Origin: a bacterium
GTDB lineage: Bacteria > Planctomycetota > Planctomycetia > Kolteriales > Kolteriaceae
DNA: 64,000 nt
Assembly: GCA_019753235.1 (NCBI GenBank)
Contig: JAIELF010000031.1
Location: 62,001-126,000, forward strand
Reading direction: 5' to 3'
Part shown: piece by piece, positions 35,186 through 44,027 of the stretch
Layout: each line of letters opens with the position of its first letter
Numbering within the stretch: position 1 is the stretch's first letter
Program-made: the position numbers and the translations under genes
Notes under the pieces: generated by a model
Databases searched by the model: none
What the model was told of the DNA's origin: nothing
What the model saw: only the letters and a program-made list of their open reading frames with translations

Positions 35186-35662
35186 ATGTCTGCTACTGCG
35201 ATGCGCGTCGAATTCATCAATCCCTTTATCGCGTCGACCAAACGCGTCTTCGAAACGATGATCGGCATCACGGTCGAACGTGGGACTCCCTATTTGCGAG
35301 GTACCTCCGAGACCCATGAAGGGTTGATTGGCGTCATTGGACTGACTGGCAAAGCGATCGGCACGGCCGCCGTCTGTGTTGGCTCCGACGTTGCCATCAA
35401 CATCTGCGAACGATTCCTGGGAACCCGCCCTCCTGGCGTCGACAGCGATGTTGTCGATTCGATTGGCGAGCTCATCAACATGATTGCCGGCAACGCGAAG
35501 AGCCAACTCGAAGATTACCAGATGCAGATCTCGCTCCCCTCGATCATTCGCGGAAAAGACCACATGATCGACTTCCCACATCAGATCCAACCCGTTTGCA
35601 TCCCCTTCACGAGCGCCATCGGGGATTTCACGGTTCAGATAGGATTCATCGAATCGAAGTAA
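35186..35662 (+). CDS. CheX-like chemotaxis phosphatase-family protein
   Basis: A 158-residue single-domain CheC/CheX/FliY-family protein. The phosphatase consensus [DS]-x3-E-x2-N, followed by a later proline, is present as DSIGELINMIAGNAK and then SLPS, so the predicted catalytic Glu and Asn are kept. Such proteins dephosphorylate CheY-like response regulators. Start ATG 35186 with AGGA 10 bases upstream; a GTG at 35132 is less likely. It stands alone and ends 5 bases from the convergent isomerase gene, so its partner response regulator is elsewhere. Confidence 0.8.
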   Translation: MSATAMRVEFINPFIASTKRVFETMIGITVERGTPYLRGTSETHEGLIGVIGLTGKAIGTAAVCVGSDVAINICERFLGTRPPGVDSDVVDSIGELINMIAGNAKSQLEDYQMQISLPSIIRGKDHMIDFPHQIQPVCIPFTSAIGDFTVQIGFIESK

Positions 35663-35667
35663 GTCGT

Positions 35668-36582
35668 CTATCCCTTCACGACGAATTGAGAGAGAAACCG
35701 ATAACTCTGCACCAACGATCGCTTGCGGTCTTCAAGTGATCCCTCATACGCGCGATCTTCAACCTCCACGCAGACCGGCCCTGTGTACTTGATGTCTGAG
35801 AGCGCTCCGAAGAATGCGCCCCAGTTGCAATCCCCCATTCCTGGCAACTTGGGGGTGTGCCAGTCTAGATTCAGGATGCCGACCTCTTGCAACCGATCCC
35901 GATCAACGCGTGCATCTTTCGCATGAACATGGAACATCTTCTCTTTGAACTCGTAGATCGGTGGGACTGGATCAATGAATGTCCAAATCAAATGCGACGG
36001 ATCATAATTCATCCCGAGACTGGGACTCTGAATATCGTTAAACAATCGGCGCCAAACCTGCGGGCAGATGAATAGATTCTTCCCGCCGGGCCATTCGTCC
36101 TTCGAGAAAAGCATCGGGCAATTCTCGATGCCGATACGAAGCCCGCGATCTTCTGCTTCTTTGACGATCGGACGCCAAACCTCGAGCACCGTTCCCCATT
36201 GCTCATCAATCGTCTGCTTGGGATGTCGGCCGATGAAGGTGTTGACCTGTTGAATACCCAGCCGCTGCGCCGCGGCCATCACCTTGCGAAAATGGCTTCT
36301 CGCGACGTGGGCTTCTTCCTCGTTCGGCGAGAGAGGATTTGGATAATAGCCTAGGCCCGATATGGAGACGCCGGTCTCCGCGACCAGTTGATGAATCTCG
36401 GCAACTCGTCGATCGTCCAGCGTATCCACATCGATATGCGTCACTCCCGCATATCGCCGTTCGCTTCCGCCCGTCGGCCAACACATGACCTCGACGCAAT
36501 CATAGCCAATCGTTTGTGCCGACTTCATCACTTCTTCGAGGCTTCGATCGGGAAGAATCGCGCTGACATACCCCAGTTGCAT
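35668..36582 (-). CDS. Sugar phosphate isomerase/epimerase family (TIM barrel)
   Basis: A 304-residue xylose-isomerase-like TIM barrel (AP endonuclease 2 superfamily). Metal-ligand and core motifs: IGYDCVEVMCWP near the start, GIENCPMLFSKDEWPGG, GMNYDPSHLIW, HVHAKDARVD and VEVEDRAYEGS. These are inositol/keto-sugar epimerases, isomerases and related enzymes. Start ATG 36582 with AAGGA 8 bases before it. It is 42 bases downstream of the membrane glycosyltransferase. In several bacteria such proteins are genomically linked to DUF1080 and 3-keto-glycoside metabolism, which fits the window but is not proof. Confidence 0.82.
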   Translation of the reverse strand: MQLGYVSAILPDRSLEEVMKSAQTIGYDCVEVMCWPTGGSERRYAGVTHIDVDTLDDRRVAEIHQLVAETGVSISGLGYYPNPLSPNEEEAHVARSHFRKVMAAAQRLGIQQVNTFIGRHPKQTIDEQWGTVLEVWRPIVKEAEDRGLRIGIENCPMLFSKDEWPGGKNLFICPQVWRRLFNDIQSPSLGMNYDPSHLIWTFIDPVPPIYEFKEKMFHVHAKDARVDRDRLQEVGILNLDWHTPKLPGMGDCNWGAFFGALSDIKYTGPVCVEVEDRAYEGSLEDRKRSLVQSYRFLSQFVVKG

Positions 36583-36624
36583 GGTCGTGTTCCTTCGTGG
36601 ATTCAAATGACATTGATCAACATT

Positions 36625-38400
36625 CTATGGAACCGCAGGAGCCGGGTCGGCCTCGCGGAGTCGATGGTAAACGCCGTCTTGGAACAGCCAAACGTCTCGA
36701 TCGGGAAATGCCTTCATCATGGGGTCTTGATCGAGACTCCACGCCCGAAGGATCGGACTCCTCAATCCACGATCGTTGTAAACCCACGTCGACTGCAGAT
36801 CGGACCGGCGATCGATGTCGTAAAGAATCAGCGTCGGTCGGCCCCTCGATAGATCTGTTTCTTTCCTCATTCGATCCTCAGCAATCAGGCGAGGAAGAAC
36901 AATCTCGCTATCGCGATCGAATGCTGGCGGAAGAGTCGTGTAAAAATTGATCCCGATCATGATGATCGGAAGAAAGAGCAAATGGTCTTGCACCGTCGGA
37001 ACACAAGATCGCGAGCGGAATGTCCGAATCATCTCTCCCATGCCGCTGGCGGCAACAAAAAGGACCAACGGCGTCGCCTCTAAAAGATAACCCAAGTTCA
37101 TGATTCCAGGAGAAAAGTACGGGAAGTAAGCGCCGATCAATCCCAACACCGACAACAGCGGAAGTAAGAGAAGATCCCGATGAATAAGAATCGACACGAT
37201 TCCAGGGACCAACATGAACACTATCGGAAAGAGTCCTCCAATCCAAGGGAACGCCGTGCCGATGCGGGTCACCGTCGTTTCGAATGCACCCACCAGGTCG
37301 AGATCGGTGGACCAGTCGTCATAGGAAACATCGAGTGGGCGATGCTCCCCTTGTTGGCTCCGCGTTTTGTTGAAGAACCCATAGACATGGCTTGGAGTGT
37401 AGTATTCGGTGTAGTGACTATAGGGTGTCACCCAGACGCTCCCCATCGCCGCTTGATTGTGTCCGCCGAGTATCAGAATCGCGGGCAGAAAGCTCAGCAC
37501 CAAAGTGATGAACCATCGACGATTCGAAGAACCGATGGCTTCTTTGATGGCAAACATCGCCCAGGGACCTGCGATCGCGACGGCAGTGAGTGGCCTAGTA
37601 AGAAACGCGAACCCGATCGCCAGCCCACTCAGCAAAGCATAGCGATGTTGCCGAGTGGCGATGGTCTCGACGAACGCCCACCATCCGATCGCCAGACCGA
37701 TCATGGTGGGATGAGGCGACAACAATGTCTGCGAAAAGACTATCAAGCCGGGCGAGCATGCGGTCATGACGCCCGCCATCAACCCAGCAGGCCAGCCACA
37801 TCGCATCGCCGCCAGCGAAGTGAAGCATGCGATCAATCCCTGCGCGAACCATCCGCTGAGACTGGTCCAACCGATGGCCACGAAGGGAGCCAACCACAAA
37901 CCCGTTCCAGGGAAATATCGCGACGCGTAGATGCCTTGGTCGCTAATGACATGAACCTGTCGAAAGTGCTCCGATAGTGGAGGCTCGGGGTAGGAGGCCA
38001 CCCCCGACAAAAATGAATGGGCCTGAAAAATATAACTATATTCATCGTGATAAAGAGGCGGAAGCGAACGAAGATTCCACCCCCAGTAAGCCGCCACGCC
38101 AAAGCCCAGAACAAAACTGCCAACACCGATGATCCAACACACGCCGTTCGTCACGCGCCCACCGACAACAAGAACCGGCGTCTTGATGTGACCGCTTAGC
38201 GCCAGCATCCCCAGCAAAACCGCCGTCCAAAGCGCATAGGGCCAAATCTCGGGCTGCCAAAGTGCAAGCAGCCAAGCGGCAGGCTGACAGGCGTTCTCTC
38301 CGAGAACCTTACTGATGAGTACGACGTTCGCCAATACCGCCAGCAACAAGGCGGCCAAGAGAATCGATCGAGGGAGAAGTACGTCGCGCCGATCGGCCAT
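36625..38400 (-). CDS. Polytopic GT-C-type membrane glycosyltransferase
   Basis: A 591-residue membrane protein with about 11 helices. Near residue 118 the first large periplasmic loop has YHDEYSYIFQAHSF, matching the acidic D-E motif and following helix of polyprenol-phosphate-sugar transferases of the GT39/ArnT/PMT superfamily, where it binds metal and acceptor. Many hydrophobic helices follow (WLAPFVAIGWTSLSGWFA, FITLVLSFLPAILILGGH, LLLLPLLSVLGLIGAYF). The C-terminal 90 residues are soluble and periplasmic. It would add a sugar from a lipid carrier to lipid or protein. ATG 38400 is preceded by GGGAG at 10 bases. Substrate unknown. Confidence 0.75.
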   Translation of the reverse strand: MADRRDVLLPRSILLAALLLAVLANVVLISKVLGENACQPAAWLLALWQPEIWPYALWTAVLLGMLALSGHIKTPVLVVGGRVTNGVCWIIGVGSFVLGFGVAAYWGWNLRSLPPLYHDEYSYIFQAHSFLSGVASYPEPPLSEHFRQVHVISDQGIYASRYFPGTGLWLAPFVAIGWTSLSGWFAQGLIACFTSLAAMRCGWPAGLMAGVMTACSPGLIVFSQTLLSPHPTMIGLAIGWWAFVETIATRQHRYALLSGLAIGFAFLTRPLTAVAIAGPWAMFAIKEAIGSSNRRWFITLVLSFLPAILILGGHNQAAMGSVWVTPYSHYTEYYTPSHVYGFFNKTRSQQGEHRPLDVSYDDWSTDLDLVGAFETTVTRIGTAFPWIGGLFPIVFMLVPGIVSILIHRDLLLLPLLSVLGLIGAYFPYFSPGIMNLGYLLEATPLVLFVAASGMGEMIRTFRSRSCVPTVQDHLLFLPIIMIGINFYTTLPPAFDRDSEIVLPRLIAEDRMRKETDLSRGRPTLILYDIDRRSDLQSTWVYNDRGLRSPILRAWSLDQDPMMKAFPDRDVWLFQDGVYHRLREADPAPAVP

Positions 38401-38600
38401 CAACCTCGCACTCCCCTCCGATGTGGCGAATCGTCGTCGATGTTACGCGGTGTTTACCATCACGCGTTGTCGAGGACGTCGTCACGTCTATCCTCGGCCA
38501 TCGCCCAGAGGATAACAAGGGTGGGTAATGGACTCAGGAACAAAACCCTGGCGGCTCCGCAAATCTCTCGATACCGAGATTCCGTTCGAAACAAGATCGA

Positions 38601-39872
38601 TTAGCGAACGATGGCTCGCTCGCCTCGAAAGGTATGCAGCGGGATGCGATGTGCTCGGCCGGTCCCGTCAACGTATTTTTCTGGATCCTGCAAGAACCGT
38701 TGTCGTGCATCATCGGAGGAGAAAAGAAAGAGATAGTCTCCGAACAGAGCGGGAAAATCAATGCTTCCCGACGCCCGACGGTGATCTTCTGCCCACGTGA
38801 CGACACACAGACCATCTTCCGATGGAAGGAACTTCTTCGGATTCTGAATGAACATCTCGCGCTCGGCCACGGACATAAACTGATAACGCTTGTCCTTGAA
38901 CACGCAGCATTGATCATCCGCCCCACGGACCAACTCCGAACGCTTGAACATGCTAACCGGGCAATAGCCATCAAGCCCCAGCGGCACACTGGCATCGCAA
39001 GGTCGAACCTCTCCCGTCCCCAGGGTCGGCATCACACTCGAGCGAACCTCTTGCTTGACAAACCGTGCCGGCGGCCCGGCCGAGTTCGTCATCGATGGAT
39101 TCATCGGAGGGGACGGATTCGATGCTTGGGCCATCACATTCGAAGAGTTCATCGTCCCTGGCGGCGGAGAAAACACGCTCGTGATGCCCGAACTGCCAGG
39201 CGATGACGAAGTTTGTTTCGAAGCCAGCATCGGGACGGGAGGTAACCCGTTGGCAACAGCAGACGACGCCGAGCCGGAAAGACTATTCTTTGTCGGTGCT
39301 GGCATCTGGACAGCGGACATCGCATTGGGCATGGCTGGCTTCGATGCGAAACTCGACGGGGCTGTGGATCGGGTCGAATTCGGCGAGGCCGTCGACATCG
39401 AGTCCTGATTTCGAACAGCGGCGAAGCTATGGGAGGGCTTCGACCGGTTGTTCGCTGCGTAAGTCTCTTGTGATTTTCGCAGCGTCGCCAGGTACGTTTC
39501 CACTGGCACAAAGCCAACGATCGTGTTGAGGATTTGACCATCGGGTGTCAAAAACAATTGCGTCGGAAAGCCGGTGATCGGCCATTGCCGAATCACGTTG
39601 GCGTCTTGGTCGGCATCAAGACTGACCGGGATCGTCGATTGTGTGATCTCTGTCGCAAGTCCTGGATCCATCAGCGTCGTGGCGTTTAATTTCTTGCACG
39701 GAATGCACCACGTGGCATGGATGTTGACCAGGATAAGCTTTCCCGTCGCCTTCGCTTCGCCGAGCGCATGATCGAAATCGGTCCGCCACGGAATGGGCCC
39801 GTCGGCTCCCCATGCAGACGACGTCAAGCAAACCATCACCATCAAGGTCGTCGAAACTGACCGGGGAGACAT
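38601..39872 (-). CDS. Exported thioredoxin-fold protein with C-terminal YHS-like domains
   Basis: A 423-residue exported protein. Signal peptide (SVSTTLMVMVCLTSSAWGAD), then a thioredoxin fold with the redox-active C-x2-C in HATWCIPCKKLN near residue 56, cis-Pro in ITGFPTQLFL, then a 150-residue Ser/Pro/Ala/Asn-rich linker (about 160-285), then CDASVPLGLDGYCPVSMFKR and a repeat of it in YQFMSVAEREMFIQNPKKFLP, both of the YHS/NosL-like metal-binding sort. A role in periplasmic disulfide or metal chemistry is plausible. ATG 39872 with AAGGAG 6 bases upstream. The same DNA in another frame encodes an FG-GAP-like peptide (see finding). Confidence 0.75.
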   Translation of the reverse strand: MSPRSVSTTLMVMVCLTSSAWGADGPIPWRTDFDHALGEAKATGKLILVNIHATWCIPCKKLNATTLMDPGLATEITQSTIPVSLDADQDANVIRQWPITGFPTQLFLTPDGQILNTIVGFVPVETYLATLRKSQETYAANNRSKPSHSFAAVRNQDSMSTASPNSTRSTAPSSFASKPAMPNAMSAVQMPAPTKNSLSGSASSAVANGLPPVPMLASKQTSSSPGSSGITSVFSPPPGTMNSSNVMAQASNPSPPMNPSMTNSAGPPARFVKQEVRSSVMPTLGTGEVRPCDASVPLGLDGYCPVSMFKRSELVRGADDQCCVFKDKRYQFMSVAEREMFIQNPKKFLPSEDGLCVVTWAEDHRRASGSIDFPALFGDYLFLFSSDDARQRFLQDPEKYVDGTGRAHRIPLHTFRGERAIVR

Positions 39873-40579
39873 AGGACACTCCTTGTCCATGGGTCCAGAT
39901 CTCTGGAAGCCGTTCCAATCGACCATTCCGATTGGGGCCTGTCTTTTTCTTCAACAGGCATCCAGGCAACCCTTCTTCGCAAAGAAAGGTCCCAACGTTG
40001 GGCCCGTAGACCACACGAACCTTGATCATGATCGAGCCCGGCCCCGCCGACCAGCGAAGGTGACAAAACCCGGCTATCTCTTGTTCCTGTATCGACCGCT
40101 CAGGCTGGAAGATTGAGACGAACCTGCCAGGTCTTCCCTGACTCTGTAAACCCCACGACCCATCCCCCGCCCGGCCCCCTATACCGGCCCCGCTCGATCA
40201 AACAAGACAAGGGGATATGCTCCCTTTCCCCCTATATCCCCATCCCAAATCGCCCAGCCAATCAGAATCATCCTGGCGCATGGACGAAGGCCAGACTTAA
40301 ACGGGGTATCAGCGGCTCGCGACATGCTTCCAACAGGCCTTCAAGTGAATGAATCGTGTCCCTTCAAAACCATCATTTCGCTAAGGGGGAGCAAACTTTC
40401 GCGAGTGGCGGGAGCCGGGCATTCAAGACGTGCCAGCACAAGTCTCGCTCATGACCGAACGGGTCGCTGACCAACCGTTTGACCAACTTGCCCGGTTTCG
40501 GTCAGGTCGATAGGACAGCAGAGTTGATTTTCGTCCTCGCTCGCCGATCCACGAGTATGATGGAGTCGGCAACCATGCT
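39873..40579. other. 707-base gap before tRNA-Arg
   Basis: No convincing gene. On the minus strand one frame runs from about 40165 into the thioredoxin gene and contains DLDGDGLLDVV, so a decayed FG-GAP-type gene is possible. A perfect 8-base inverted repeat GGGGATAT / ATATCCCC lies at 40211-40218 and 40234-40241 (15-base loop). The stretch is C-rich on the plus strand near 40150-40270. Confidence 0.4.
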
Positions 40580-40653
40580 GTTCCCGTAGCTCAATTGGAT
40601 AGAGCGTCAGCCTCCGAAGCTGAAGGTTACAGGTTCAAATCCCGTCGGGAACG
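40580..40653 (+). tRNA. tRNA-Arg(CCG)
   Basis: All parts of a tRNA can be folded by eye: acceptor GTTCCCG with CGGGAAC (40580-40586 and 40646-40652), D arm GCTC...GAGC, anticodon stem TCAGC/GCTGA with loop CTCCGAA, hence anticodon CCG reading CGG (Arg), a short variable loop and T arm ACAGG-TTCAAAT-CCCGT with one A-C mismatch. Discriminator G; CCA is not encoded. The integrase gene starts 110 bases downstream, so the 3' half of this tRNA is the probable attachment site of the island. Confidence 0.92.
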
Positions 40654-40701
40654 TTCTGTAAGTCCAGCTGAACGCATTGTTTGCGTACCGATCAACAAGC
40701 T

Positions 40702-40754
40702 TGATCGTGCGGCCTCAAGGTCGAAAAACCGGGTAGTACTACCCGATTTTGAGG
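40702..40754 (+). promoter_or_regulatory. Large palindrome in front of the integrase gene
   Basis: CGGGTAGTACTACCCG is a perfect 16-base palindrome at 40730-40745. One unpaired base on each side, AAAA/TTTT pairs continue it, and CCTCAA (left) and TTGAGG (right) extend it further with a five-base bulge. It lies 17 bases before the integrase ATG at 40763. Candidate operator for the integrase, or a hairpin in the leader of its mRNA; with TTTTG after it, it could also stop read-through from the tRNA gene. Confidence 0.6.
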
Positions 40755-40762
40755 TTCGCACC

Positions 40763-41947
40763 ATGAAGTTGAAGCCCCCGAAGTACCGTCTCCATCGCCC
40801 CACCGGACAGGCTCTCGTCGAATTCAACGGCCGAAGATACTACCTCGGCAAGCACGGGACGCCAGAAAGCAAAGAGGCTTATCAGCGATTCGTCCATGAC
40901 TGGGCCCAACAACAACTCGATCCAGCGATGGAGACGAAAACGCGGGCGCCGCTCGGCATCTCGATCAACCGGTTAATCCTCTCCTATTACCGACACGCAG
41001 AAAGCTACTACGTCCATCGCGATGGTACGCCGACCGGTGAGGCTCTTGGAATCAAGTATGCGCTCCGTCCTCTCAAGGAACTCTACGGGCATACGTCGGC
41101 CACATCGTTCGGACCGAAGGCGCTGAAGGCAGTCCGACAAAGGATGATCGAACTGGGTTGGTGTCGAAAGCTCATCAATGCCCGCATCAACCGAATCCGT
41201 CGGGCTTTCAAGTGGGCGGTAAGTGAAGAACTCATTCCCGCTTCCGTGTTCGAAGGGCTGCGTTCAGTCGCTGGATTGTCGGCCGGTCGGTCGGAAGCTC
41301 GTGAAAAAGAGCCGGTTCGACCAGTGTCTGACGAACACGCAAGGGGGGTGTTCCCTTTCGTATCGACTCAGGTTCAAGCAATCATTGGGCTTCAGCTACT
41401 CACTGGCATGCGTCCCGGTGAAGTAATCCGAATGCGCGGGGATTCAATCTGCCGACAGGGCCGGGTTTGGACCTATCATCCGGAGCGACACAAGACCGCC
41501 TATTGCGGCAAGAGTCGCGAGATCTACCTGGGACCCAAAGCACAAGAGGCCCTGAAGCCCTTTCTCGCCCAGAAGAAACCCGAGGAGTATTTGTTCTCAC
41601 CGCGAGATGCCCAAGCCGAGAAGAATGCCAATCGCCGTTTGCTGCGAAAGTCTCCCATGACTCCCTCGCAAAAGGCCCGCCAACCGAAGGCTTCGCCTAA
41701 AAAGACGCCGGGTGATCACTACACCGTCGATTCATATCGTCGGGCCATCCGCTATGGCGCCCAACGAGCGGGCGTTTCGCCTTGGCATCCCAACCAACTT
41801 CGACATACATGCGCCACCGATGTTCGCCGTGAATTCGGGCTCGACGCCGCTCAAGTGATCTTGGGCCACCAGCACGCCCGCACCACGGAGATCTACGCCG
41901 AACAGAATCGCCACCTAGGGCACCTTGTGGCGGAGAGATTTGGCTGA
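40763..41947 (+). CDS. Tyrosine recombinase/integrase
   Basis: A 394-residue phage-type integrase expected to integrate and excise the island at tRNA-Arg. The catalytic set is complete: Arg217 (TGMRPGEVIRM), His342 and Arg347 (HPNQLRHTCATDV), His369 (GHQHARTTEIY) and the nucleophile Tyr378. An N-terminal arm/core-binding region (residues 1-200) with PKYRLHRPTGQALVEFNGRR precedes it, matching planctomycete integrases in this class. The ATG at 40763 has GAGG 8 bases before it; the frame stays open back into the tRNA but that part is not protein. It lies directly downstream of the tRNA, the usual position of island integrases. Confidence 0.92.
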   Translation: MKLKPPKYRLHRPTGQALVEFNGRRYYLGKHGTPESKEAYQRFVHDWAQQQLDPAMETKTRAPLGISINRLILSYYRHAESYYVHRDGTPTGEALGIKYALRPLKELYGHTSATSFGPKALKAVRQRMIELGWCRKLINARINRIRRAFKWAVSEELIPASVFEGLRSVAGLSAGRSEAREKEPVRPVSDEHARGVFPFVSTQVQAIIGLQLLTGMRPGEVIRMRGDSICRQGRVWTYHPERHKTAYCGKSREIYLGPKAQEALKPFLAQKKPEEYLFSPRDAQAEKNANRRLLRKSPMTPSQKARQPKASPKKTPGDHYTVDSYRRAIRYGAQRAGVSPWHPNQLRHTCATDVRREFGLDAAQVILGHQHARTTEIYAEQNRHLGHLVAERFG

Positions 41948-42140
41948 GCTCCAAGGTTGGTTCCGCACTCCCCTTTTTCGTTGCCGTGGCTGAAACGGCG
42001 GCGGGTGATCAACATGAACTAAAGGGTCGTGGTAGTCACTCGTGGGTCTCGGCCCCTTTTTTCGCTGGGGTGGTTACGCGAACCCAACAGACCGACGTGG
42101 AATAACGCGACTTTTGCCCGTTCCTCTACGCGTCCGCAAG

Positions 42141-42836
42141 TCAAATCCGCCCAGGATGGAGCGAGGATTTCCGCGATTTTTTAGGAGTTGGTTCGCGAAG
42201 TCTTTCTTGGTGAGCCCACCAGTGAAAAAGGACCGACGGCGAAATGGTCCAGTGGTGCCGCTCTTCAAGCTGCTTCGCCACAAACACCTGCTTTGCCTCC
42301 TGTTGAAGCTGTGCGAGAGTCATTCCAGATACGAGACCCGGTTCATCCCCCAGGCCAAGTTCGTCAATACGGGTGCTCCCCGCAACCCGAAGATCGTCCT
42401 TAGAAAGCTTCCTTCTCGGACGCCATCCCTTCGCTTTGTCCCTCTGCTGAAGTGACTCAAGGATCTTCTCTTTTGCTTTAGCAACTTGCTTTTGCTTCTG
42501 ATCGGCAACATCAAGAAGCCTCAATGCCTCCATTACGTAGGCCCGCGAATACTTCATTTCCCCAATGACATCTCGGTCGGCTTTGGGATGAGGAACGGTT
42601 CGTTTGCATTTTCGGCAGCGAAAGTACGGAATGTGGACCTGGAGTTCGACACAAGATCGAGGGTAGTCGCCGTGAGTGCCATTCACTTCCCCTTTTGGAT
42701 CTAAACTCTTTTGGTTTATATGCTTCACGCGTCTCACGATCGTCCGACAGACCCGCACCGTACCACCACACGTCGGAATGGGGCAGCGGGGTGTAGCTCT
42801 CGTTCGAACCACCTTCTTAACCTTCTTAGTCCGCAT
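42141..42836 (-). CDS. Zinc-ribbon, transposase-like DNA-binding protein
   Basis: A 231-residue protein that I cannot assign firmly. Residues 17-80 have two Cys pairs (CPIPTCGG and FRCRKCKRTV) which make a zinc ribbon, followed by a helical part (SRAYVMEALRLLDVADQK) like the zinc-ribbon plus helix-turn-helix start of transposases and DUF6431 proteins. The C-terminal part (SKDDLRVAGSTRIDELGLGD, PSVLFHWWAHQERL) has no catalytic motif I recognise. It is strongly basic, so DNA binding is likely. Isolated on the minus strand within the island. Confidence 0.5.
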   Translation of the reverse strand: MRTKKVKKVVRTRATPRCPIPTCGGTVRVCRTIVRRVKHINQKSLDPKGEVNGTHGDYPRSCVELQVHIPYFRCRKCKRTVPHPKADRDVIGEMKYSRAYVMEALRLLDVADQKQKQVAKAKEKILESLQQRDKAKGWRPRRKLSKDDLRVAGSTRIDELGLGDEPGLVSGMTLAQLQQEAKQVFVAKQLEERHHWTISPSVLFHWWAHQERLREPTPKKSRKSSLHPGRI

Positions 42837-43016
42837 CGAGACAACCTCGAGCCAAGGGGTCGGAAGTGCACAACGACATAATTCTTGATGAATCTTAGGA
42901 TATTGGTGCGTCTTATTTTACGTCACGCGATCAATGCTTTCAACGGCCAGAAGGGGGGTATCGATAATGGGGCGGCGCCTTCGCAGGGGTAGAGGGTGCC
43001 GCGAAAGGAGCTGATC

Positions 43017-43304
43017 ATGGCAATCCGAATCACTGAACGCATCGTTCCCCTCTCCGAGGCGACGAAGTTCGTTCCACCCGTCCGGAACGGGAGACGAATA
43101 CACGTTTCGACTCTGTACCGGTGGGCGGATCGGGGCGTCCAAGGCGTCGTACTCGAGACCTGCAAAGTCGGTGGAACTCGCTGCACCTCGGTGGAAGCGA
43201 TCGAGCGGTTTATCGAAGCCTTGAGCAAGGCTACTCCGCCTTCGCTACCCCAGAAACCCAATGCCGACTCAGTGGAGGAACAGCTAGCCCGCCTGGGCAT
43301 CTGA
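43017..43304 (+). CDS. DUF1580-type small DNA-binding protein
   Basis: A 95-residue protein with AAAGGAG 6 bases before ATG 43017. It has a MerR/excisionase-like helix-turn-helix (ETKF-like helix, then HVSTLYRWADRGVQGVVLE with the turn) and the family ending TSVEAIERFIEAL. DUF1580 is known almost only from planctomycetes and is often found with integrases, so it may serve as excisionase or regulator. It is 1.1 kb downstream of the integrase. Confidence 0.75.
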   Translation: MAIRITERIVPLSEATKFVPPVRNGRRIHVSTLYRWADRGVQGVVLETCKVGGTRCTSVEAIERFIEALSKATPPSLPQKPNADSVEEQLARLGI

Positions 43305-43403
43305 CCATCAACCACCCTTATTCAACCAGCGGGTGTTTGCTCACTCATGCGGCTGCTCGCCGGTGTCCACGTACTGCCGCTGCCAGAACTACAGGAGAGA
43401 TAA

Positions 43404-44027
43404 ATGGAGCCTCAAACCATCACAGAACAACTTGGGGAGATCTTTAAACCATTTTTTAACGATAAAGATGTTCTCTACATCAGTGTCATGTTCCCCGGGG
43501 AAGGAGGAGAAATGTCCAACGGCGAGGTCGAAGCAGAGAGTCAAATAGGTCGTGATGCATTGACCGCGTTTCTCATGAATCGCTCGAACAACTTCTCGAA
43601 GGTATCATCGATCAAATCCGTCATTTCTGCACTGCGTCATTTTGCATATCGGAAGTCGCGCCGTTCTGCCACCTTGGATCGACGAGATGTTCTGAGAACT
43701 TCGATTGTCGCACGCCTCCTCTCGAAGATGAAGCTAGATGAATGGGATGGCTCGGCCACTCAATGGTACGACGATCTCAAAAAACAAGCTGAAGAGGCCG
43801 ATTGCCTTTCAGAGTACCTTAGAACCATTAAAAGTGCGGATGCACTAGGCAAGCATTTTAACGAGTTGAAGCCATCGCTGGAAGCAATCGGAATTCTCTT
43901 AAAATATGAACGCACCAAGGAGCGCAAATGGAGGATGAAGAGGATCGCTTCATCAAAAACTTCTATCACCGATCGCGACGCATCCAGCGATAAACCGCAG
44001 CCGGATGTGTCGGTTGAATCTTCTTAA
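43404..44027 (+). CDS. Unknown 207-residue protein, first gene of the AAA+ module
   Basis: Not recognised. AGGAGA precedes ATG 43404 closely. The product is mixed alpha/beta: N-terminal MEPQTITEQLGEIFKPFFND, a strand VLYISVMFP, then long helices (GRDALTAFLMNRSNNFSK, ARLLSKMKLDEWDGSATQWY, DALGKHFNELKPSLEAIGIL) and a basic, Ser-rich tail. No catalytic motif. It lies 97 bases upstream of the first AAA+ gene and is likely to be transcribed with it; it could be an adaptor for the ATPases. Its codon use is more AT-rich than that of the core genes. Confidence 0.6.
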   Translation: MEPQTITEQLGEIFKPFFNDKDVLYISVMFPGEGGEMSNGEVEAESQIGRDALTAFLMNRSNNFSKVSSIKSVISALRHFAYRKSRRSATLDRRDVLRTSIVARLLSKMKLDEWDGSATQWYDDLKKQAEEADCLSEYLRTIKSADALGKHFNELKPSLEAIGILLKYERTKERKWRMKRIASSKTSITDRDASSDKPQPDVSVESS

